64,000 nucleotides of DNA from Acidimicrobiaceae bacterium. GTDB taxonomy: Bacteria > Actinomycetota > Acidimicrobiia > Acidimicrobiales > RAAP-2. The notes under the pieces were generated by a model that made no database searches, was not told where the DNA came from, and saw only the letters and a program-made list of their open reading frames with translations. Position 1 is the first letter of the stretch. Each line of letters begins with the position of its first letter. The position numbers and the translations under genes are program-made. Positions 61,820 to 64,000 of the stretch are shown piece after piece. The stretch is from the NCBI GenBank assembly GCA_003158855.1, contig PMLJ01000034.1, positions 1 to 64,000 on the forward strand. Direction: 5' to 3'.

Positions 61820-63067
61820 ATGAAGAGAAAAGGGAAACTTTTTCGCGCGTGTGGCGTGACTTCGGTCGCGGCCGCAACAGTAATGATGATGGCAACTGCC
61901 AGTGGGGCGTCGTCGAGCGGTTCGATCGCGAAGGGCGCCCCGGTGAAGATCGGAATATCGCTCTCGCTGTCCGGTGACTTTTCCGCCGACGGCCTGGCGT
62001 ACCAACAGGGCTACAAGCTCTGGGCCGCTGACGTCAACGCCTCGGGTGGTCTGCTTGGTCACAAGGTCGTGTTGGACATTACGTCCGACGCGTCCAGCCC
62101 GACCCAGGTCGTCACCAACTACCAGAAGTTGATTTCGGTCGACCACGACAATCTGACCTTCGGTCCGTTCTCGACGTTGCTGACACTTCCGGCGGCTCAG
62201 ACTGTCAATCGCTACGGGTACGCAATGATCGAGGGCGCCGGTGGTGGGCCTTCGGTGTTCCAGGCCGGACTGAAGAACGTGTTCGACGTGACCCTGCCGG
62301 TTGCCTACGACCTGAAGCCGTTCGCCACGTGGCTCACGTCGTTGCCCGCGAGCACTCGTCCAAAGACCATCTCGTACGTGACCTCGAACGACCCGTTCAC
62401 CCAGCCCGTGGTCCAGGAAGCACAGAAGCTCATCGGCAAGTCGGTGAAGACGGTGTACAACAAGGTCTTCCCCGCGGAAGCGACTGACTACACCTCCATC
62501 GCAGACGCGGTCGCCGCGGCGAAGGCGCAAGTCGTGGTGCTGGGCTCGGTAGACGTGCCAACGGTCTCTGCATTCATGCAGGCGTTCGAGCAGGCGCACT
62601 ACACGCCCAAGGCGTTCATCGCGACCGCTGGTCCTGACCAGGGTGCGTCATTCATCAAGGCAGTTGGCGCAGGTAACGCCGACGGCATGATGGTTCCGAA
62701 CTCGTGGTACGGCGGCTCGAAGAACGCGGCGAGCCGGAAGATGGTTGCCGAGTACGTGAAGAAGTACGGCGGCACGGCAGCCGGCGTCAACGCGGACATC
62801 GCCGAGGCCTACTCGGTTGGTCAGGTCATGGCTCAGGCCGTCACCGCAACCAAGGGCTTCAGCAACACGGCCATCATCAAGTACCTGCACTCGGGCGCCA
62901 CGCTCAGCAGTGTCCAGGGCTCGGTGAAGTTCGACGCGCTGGGTGAGAACACCGCCCAGACGGCGTACACCTTCCAGTGGCAGGGCGCGAAGTTCGTCGA
63001 GGTCAACCCGGTGAGCGACCCCGGCGCGGTCAAGGTGCTCTTCCCGAAGCCAGCTTGGGGGAAATAG
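61820..63067 (+). CDS. ABC transporter substrate-binding protein, branched-chain amino acid type
   Basis: The 415-residue periplasmic-binding-fold protein (Peripla_BP_6, LivK family) captures substrate for the LivHM permeases encoded next. A Sec signal peptide (basic MKRKGK, hydrophobic core, cut near residues 28-33) is present. No Cys follows at the cleavage site, so the usual lipoprotein anchor of Gram-positive binding proteins is missing. The mature part opens PVKIGISLSLSGDFS. AGGGGGG lies before ATG 61820. Despite the family name the ligand may be an amide, aromatic acid or other small molecule. Confidence 0.92.
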   Translation: MKRKGKLFRACGVTSVAAATVMMMATASGASSSGSIAKGAPVKIGISLSLSGDFSADGLAYQQGYKLWAADVNASGGLLGHKVVLDITSDASSPTQVVTNYQKLISVDHDNLTFGPFSTLLTLPAAQTVNRYGYAMIEGAGGGPSVFQAGLKNVFDVTLPVAYDLKPFATWLTSLPASTRPKTISYVTSNDPFTQPVVQEAQKLIGKSVKTVYNKVFPAEATDYTSIADAVAAAKAQVVVLGSVDVPTVSAFMQAFEQAHYTPKAFIATAGPDQGASFIKAVGAGNADGMMVPNSWYGGSKNAASRKMVAEYVKKYGGTAAGVNADIAEAYSVGQVMAQAVTATKGFSNTAIIKYLHSGATLSSVQGSVKFDALGENTAQTAYTFQWQGAKFVEVNPVSDPGAVKVLFPKPAWGK

Positions 63068-63070
63068 CCC

Positions 63071-63955
63071 TTGAATAGTTCCGCTCTCATCCATGCCGTC
63101 ATTGATGGCGTACTGACCGGTTCGGTCTACGCCCTCATGGCAACGGGGTTGACTCTCATCTTCGGAGTGATGGACATCATCAACGTGGCCCAGGGGATCT
63201 TCGTCATCCTCGGTGCCTACTTGAGCTACGCCCTCTCCGTTCACTGGGGTATTGACCCCTTTGTTGGCTTGGTCATCACGATCCCCACGCTTTTTCTGGT
63301 GGGGATCGTGGTGGAGCGGGCGTTCATTGGAAGGCTGAAGGGACCGGAAAAGACCGCCATGTCGATTCTGGTCACGTACGCCATCTCACTGGTCATTGAG
63401 GGATCGTTGAACATGATCTTCTCGGTGAACTACGTCCAGATCTCGGCGTCGTACGTGAACAAGACCTTTCGAATCTTCGGCGTCTACTTCGCGTACATCT
63501 ACGTCTATGGATTCATCATGGCGGCCATTTTGCTGGTCGCGTTGTACGTGATGCTGTATCGAACACGGTTTGGCGCGAGCATTCGAGCATCGTTGGCCGA
63601 CCAAACCGCCGCCGCGCTCGTCGGCATTGACGTCAAGCGGGTCTCCACCATCTGCTTCGGTATCGGCATCGCCGTCACCGCCGCCGGCGGTATGGTCTTC
63701 GGCGCCACCAATGCCTTCAACGCGAGCACGAGCTACGACCTGATTTCGCGTCTCCTGGTCATCATCGTGCTGGGCGGAATGGGAAGTCTGGGTGGAGCGC
63801 TGCTCGCGGGAATCCTCATGGTGACGTTGGAGGACATCGTCGGTGTGGTTTGGTCGCCTGTGTGGTCGATCATCGCCTTCTACATCGTGCTGGTCATCGT
63901 GCTCTCGATCCGACCCCAGGGGCTCTTCGGCAAGCAGTCAGCGAGGGTTGCCTAG
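63071..63955 (+). CDS. livH: Branched-chain-type ABC transporter permease LivH
   Basis: The 294-residue membrane protein has about eight spans. It has the family's MATGLTLIFGVMDIINVAQG segment near the N-terminus and the EAA-like coupling region (SIRASLADQTAAALVGIDVKRV, ~175-195). TTG 63071 begins three bases after the livK stop. Its stop overlaps the next gene by one base. Confidence 0.92.
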   Translation: MNSSALIHAVIDGVLTGSVYALMATGLTLIFGVMDIINVAQGIFVILGAYLSYALSVHWGIDPFVGLVITIPTLFLVGIVVERAFIGRLKGPEKTAMSILVTYAISLVIEGSLNMIFSVNYVQISASYVNKTFRIFGVYFAYIYVYGFIMAAILLVALYVMLYRTRFGASIRASLADQTAAALVGIDVKRVSTICFGIGIAVTAAGGMVFGATNAFNASTSYDLISRLLVIIVLGGMGSLGGALLAGILMVTLEDIVGVVWSPVWSIIAFYIVLVIVLSIRPQGLFGKQSARVA

Positions 63956-64000
63956 TGCTAAAGAAGAAAGTGAATCTGTTGTGGCTCGTCGCGCTCGCAA
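63955..64000 (+). CDS. LivM-type permease, N-terminal fragment (runs off window)
   Basis: GTG 63955 overlaps the livH stop (TAGTG). Fifteen codons are visible: a Lys-rich start (LKKKVN) followed by a hydrophobic stretch. Position and N-terminus fit the second permease, LivM; too little is present to be certain. Confidence 0.6.
   Translation, partial: MLKKKVNLLWLVALA

Overview
The window is high-GC DNA with many GTG and TTG starts. It looks like a chromosome segment from an actinobacterium, most likely of the class Acidimicrobiia. The evidence is the actinobacterial order rpmB / DAK2-DegV kinase / recG / rsmD / coaD / coiled-coil protein / DUF177 / rpmF / plsX / acpP / rnc / mutM / smc / ftsY / ffh / rpsP / khpA / rimM / trmD / rplS / DUF2469, a GTP-type PEP carboxykinase, F420-type oxidoreductases and a PspA-HtpX-PspAB set. 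The class is inferred from gene content; no rRNA is present.

Region 1 (1-13.7 kb) is accessory. The first 1.4 kb has visibly lower GC, holds a truncated polytopic membrane protein gene, and ends at a 42-nt fragment matching the 3' half of a CAU-anticodon tRNA, a plausible attachment-site scar. Next come a secreted seven-bladed beta-propeller protein and three large paralogous PAS-GGDEF-EAL proteins, all on the minus strand. Each keeps GGDEF, I-site and EAL residues. A secreted collagen-like protein and a leucine-rich protein lie between them.

Region 2 (13.7-28.4 kb) is mixed: a zinc-ribbon/DUF4389 membrane protein, DUF3054, a Tat-type berberine-bridge flavoprotein, a DrrAB-type ABC exporter, a decaying drug-efflux locus (frameshifted DHA2 transporter, FMN reductase pseudogene, divergent TetR), a second MFS protein, NDH-2 and PEP carboxykinase.

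Region 3 (28.4-47.7 kb) is the conserved housekeeping block: thiamine phosphate kinase, ribosomal proteins, fatty-acid/phospholipid entry (fakA-like, plsX, acpP), DNA repair (recG, mutM), chromosome condensation (smc), the SRP pathway (ftsY, ffh) and tRNA/ribosome maturation (rsmD, rimM, trmD). Many genes overlap by 1-8 nt, implying coupled translation.

Region 4 (47.7-64 kb) holds nfo, fumC, a pterin dehydratase, the envelope-stress operon pspA-htpX-pspAB, purK-purE, an LLM oxidoreductase, DoxX, a DsbA-like protein, a RecB-type nuclease, and a minus-strand cluster of hydrolase, 2-oxoacid dehydrogenase E2 (with a duplicated subunit-binding domain) and TetR. Divergent from this is a branched-chain-type ABC transporter (livK-livH-livM, cut by the window end) behind a canonical promoter with a perfect inverted repeat at its predicted start site.

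A recurring pattern is a TANNNT hexamer ending 6 (sometimes 7) nt before the start codon, with no Shine-Dalgarno sequence. This suggests that many genes here are transcribed as leaderless mRNAs. No CRISPR array, intact transposase, rRNA or complete tRNA gene was seen.
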